Origin: Desulfonatronum thioautotrophicum
Lineage (GTDB): Bacteria; Desulfobacterota; Desulfovibrionia; Desulfovibrionales; Desulfonatronaceae
Assembly (NCBI RefSeq): GCF_000934745.1
Contig: NZ_JYNO01000012.1
Coordinates: forward strand, 62,001 to 126,000
Length of the DNA stretch: 64,000 nt
Reading direction: 5' to 3'
The translations under genes and the position numbers were made by a program. A model generated the notes under the pieces. The model searched no databases. It worked only from the letters and a program-made list of their open reading frames with translations, and was not told where the DNA came from. Positions 62,635-64,000 of this stretch are shown piece after piece. Numbering within the stretch: position 1 is the first letter of the stretch; each line of letters opens with the position of its first letter.

Positions 62635-63752
62635 AGCGCCGTGACCTGATCGTGGTCGGGGCCGGCCCGGCCGGGCTGTGCGCGGCCATCGAGGCCGCGG
62701 GGCAGGGATTGGATGTGCTGGTCTTCGACGAAAATGCCAAGCCTGGGGGGCAACTCTTCAAGCAGATCCATAAATTTTTTGGCTCCAAGGAACACCGCGC
62801 CCGGGAACGCGGCTTTCGGATCGGGGAGCAGCTTCTGCAGGAGGCCGCTGATCTTGGAGTGGAGGTGGTCCTCGGGGCCCCGGTTATCGGCCTGTACCAG
62901 GGGCTGACCGTGCAGGTGCAGATTGATGCCCGCATTGAAAGGGTCCGGGCCAATGGCGTTATTTTGGCCACCGGGGCCTCGGAAAACATGATTCCCTTTC
63001 CAGGTTGGACCCTGCCCGGAGTGATCGGCGCGGGCGCGGCCCAGACCATGGCCAATCTGCATGGCATTCGTCCGGGCAATGACCTGCTGATGGTCGGCTG
63101 TGGCAATGTCGGTGTGGTGGTGGCCTACCAGATGCTTCAGGCTGGGTGCCGGGTGCGGGCCATGATCGATGCCGGATCGAACATTGGCGGTTATGGCGTG
63201 CACGCGGCCAAGGTGGCCCGGACCGGGGTGCCGTTTCATCTCGGGCACACCATTGTCCGGGCCGAGGGTGATGCCCGGGTGGAGTCGGCGACCATCGCCC
63301 AGGTGGACAACCGCTGGCAACCCGTGCCTGGCACGGAAAAGCAACTGGATGTGGATACGGTCTGTCTGGCCGTGGGCCTGTCGCCCTCCATTCAGTTGGC
63401 GGCCATGGCCGGGTGCCGGATGCTCCATTTACCCGAAATGGGAGGGCGGGTGCCGATCCGGCGCGATGATTGTTCCACATCAGTTCGTGGATTGTATGTT
63501 GTCGGGGATGCCGGAGGCATTGAGGAGGCCAGTTCGGCCATGATCCAGGGGCGACTGGCTGGAATGGCCTGCGCCATGGAACAGGGCTTCATTTCCCCTG
63601 TTGCTGGGGAAAATCGGCTGCGCACATTGCGGGATTCGCTGGACCGCTTGCGCGAGGGCCCCTTTGGGGAGCGGATCCGTGGAGCAGAGCATCGAATACA
63701 GGCGGTATTGCCGCCCAGATTGGAGGAAACAGCACCATGTCCGACCCACTGA
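62631..63752 (+). CDS. HcnB-like FAD/NAD(P)-type oxidoreductase subunit
   Basis: The 373-residue flavoprotein has FAD-binding VVGAGPAGLCAAIEAAGQGL at the N-terminus, a second dinucleotide fold MVGCGNVGVVVAYQMLQAG near 155, and LYVVGDAGGIEEAS near the C-terminus. It is a Pyr_redox_2 type related to the alpha subunit of HcnABC and proline dehydrogenase complexes. Its stop overlaps the start of the 4Fe-4S gene by 16 bp. A FAD-dependent amino acid oxidase subunit (HcnC-like) is expected next but lies outside the window. Confidence 0.88.
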   Translation: MKRRDLIVVGAGPAGLCAAIEAAGQGLDVLVFDENAKPGGQLFKQIHKFFGSKEHRARERGFRIGEQLLQEAADLGVEVVLGAPVIGLYQGLTVQVQIDARIERVRANGVILATGASENMIPFPGWTLPGVIGAGAAQTMANLHGIRPGNDLLMVGCGNVGVVVAYQMLQAGCRVRAMIDAGSNIGGYGVHAAKVARTGVPFHLGHTIVRAEGDARVESATIAQVDNRWQPVPGTEKQLDVDTVCLAVGLSPSIQLAAMAGCRMLHLPEMGGRVPIRRDDCSTSVRGLYVVGDAGGIEEASSAMIQGRLAGMACAMEQGFISPVAGENRLRTLRDSLDRLREGPFGERIRGAEHRIQAVLPPRLEETAPCPTH

Positions 63753-64000
63753 GCAAACCGGTGCTGATGAGCCAATCCCTAAGCACCAAAGGATATCTGC
63801 TGCCGGAGGATTTGATTCAGGCACCCGGAGTGCCCTCGGCACAGAGGCGGCAGCAGGGCCCCGTAGCGGTCTTCGAATGTGTCCAGGAGATCCCGTGCAA
63901 TCCGTGCGAACAAGCCTGCGAAGAAGGGGCGGTTCGTGTCGGTGAACGGATCACCACCTGCCCGGAGCTGGTGGCCGAGGCCTGTACCGGGTGCGCCAAG
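63737..64000 (+). CDS. 4Fe-4S binding protein of the oxidoreductase module (partial)
   Basis: The frame opens at ATG 63737 and runs off the window with no stop, giving 88 residues. It shows CVQEIPCNPCEQACEEGAVR, a [4Fe-4S] ferredoxin-type cysteine set, and at the window end CTGCAK starts a second one. Free-standing ferredoxins of this kind are found in archaeal and clostridial proline/amino acid dehydrogenase operons between the HcnB and HcnC-like genes. It overlaps the preceding gene by 16 bp, so it is part of the same complex. Confidence 0.8.
   Translation, partial: MSDPLSKPVLMSQSLSTKGYLLPEDLIQAPGVPSAQRRQQGPVAVFECVQEIPCNPCEQACEEGAVRVGERITTCPELVAEACTGCAK

Overview
The window looks like chromosome of an anaerobic, nitrogen-fixing deltaproteobacterium, most like the sulfate-reducing Desulfovibrionales. 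The clues are a nif cluster with a thioredoxin-like [2Fe-2S] ferredoxin, the siroheme-dependent (Ahb) heme pathway, a selenocysteine tRNA, a split glutamate synthase and GC-rich coding sequence. No species is claimed. Almost all housekeeping genes are on the plus strand; the heme operon, a Kef-type transporter gene, one secreted-protein gene and tRNA-Sec are on the minus strand.

Layout. 1-6416: end of nifD, nifK, ferredoxin, nifE, nifN and nifB. 6660-8141: a GGDEF protein. 8684-12757: argF, argG, argH. 12841-12934 (minus): tRNA-Sec. 13088-19655: ftsH, folP, cdaA, cdaR, glmM, a c-di-AMP/cell-wall group. 19976-23639: galU and priA. 23988-27281: small accessory genes. 27291-31960: Kef-type transporter, trkA, trkH. 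32193-37653 (minus): heme operon ahbC, Uma2, MNT, HEPN, hemB, orphan antitoxin, ahbD, siroheme decarboxylase subunit. 37895-41620: DUF4079-like protein, a K+ channel, psd, pssA. 42078-47302: leuA, leuC, Uma2, leuD, leuB. 47280-48632: a YihY-cNMP fusion. 48633-51117: repeats plus a decayed second copy of the leuB end and the YihY gene, split by an MNT-HEPN pair. 51350-53341: an unknown membrane protein. 53342-56226: accessory region with a PIN pair followed by an attC-like site, and a HEPN-MNT pair between direct repeats. 56416-57162: CI-like regulator. 57711-64000: glutamine synthetase, three-part glutamate synthase and the start of an HcnA/HcnB-like oxidoreductase module.

Three themes stand out. 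First, toxin-antitoxin-like and Uma2 genes sit inside housekeeping operons: the heme operon holds Uma2, MNT, a frameshifted HEPN and an orphan antitoxin, and the leucine operon holds a second Uma2 gene. Second, several short repeat families fill the intergenic spaces. One is a palindromic element with at least eight whole or partial copies; another is a GTAGGGGC-ended element; a palindrome-rich stretch even lies inside folP. Third, the nitrogen genes form a chain: nitrogenase supplies ammonium, and a glutamine synthetase with a sigma-54-like promoter is followed by a glutamate synthase split into three proteins, with a flavin/iron-sulfur module that could supply its electrons.

Motifs, starts and repeats were read by eye. 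Functions come from family recognition without database searches, so exact starts and substrate specificities remain inferences.
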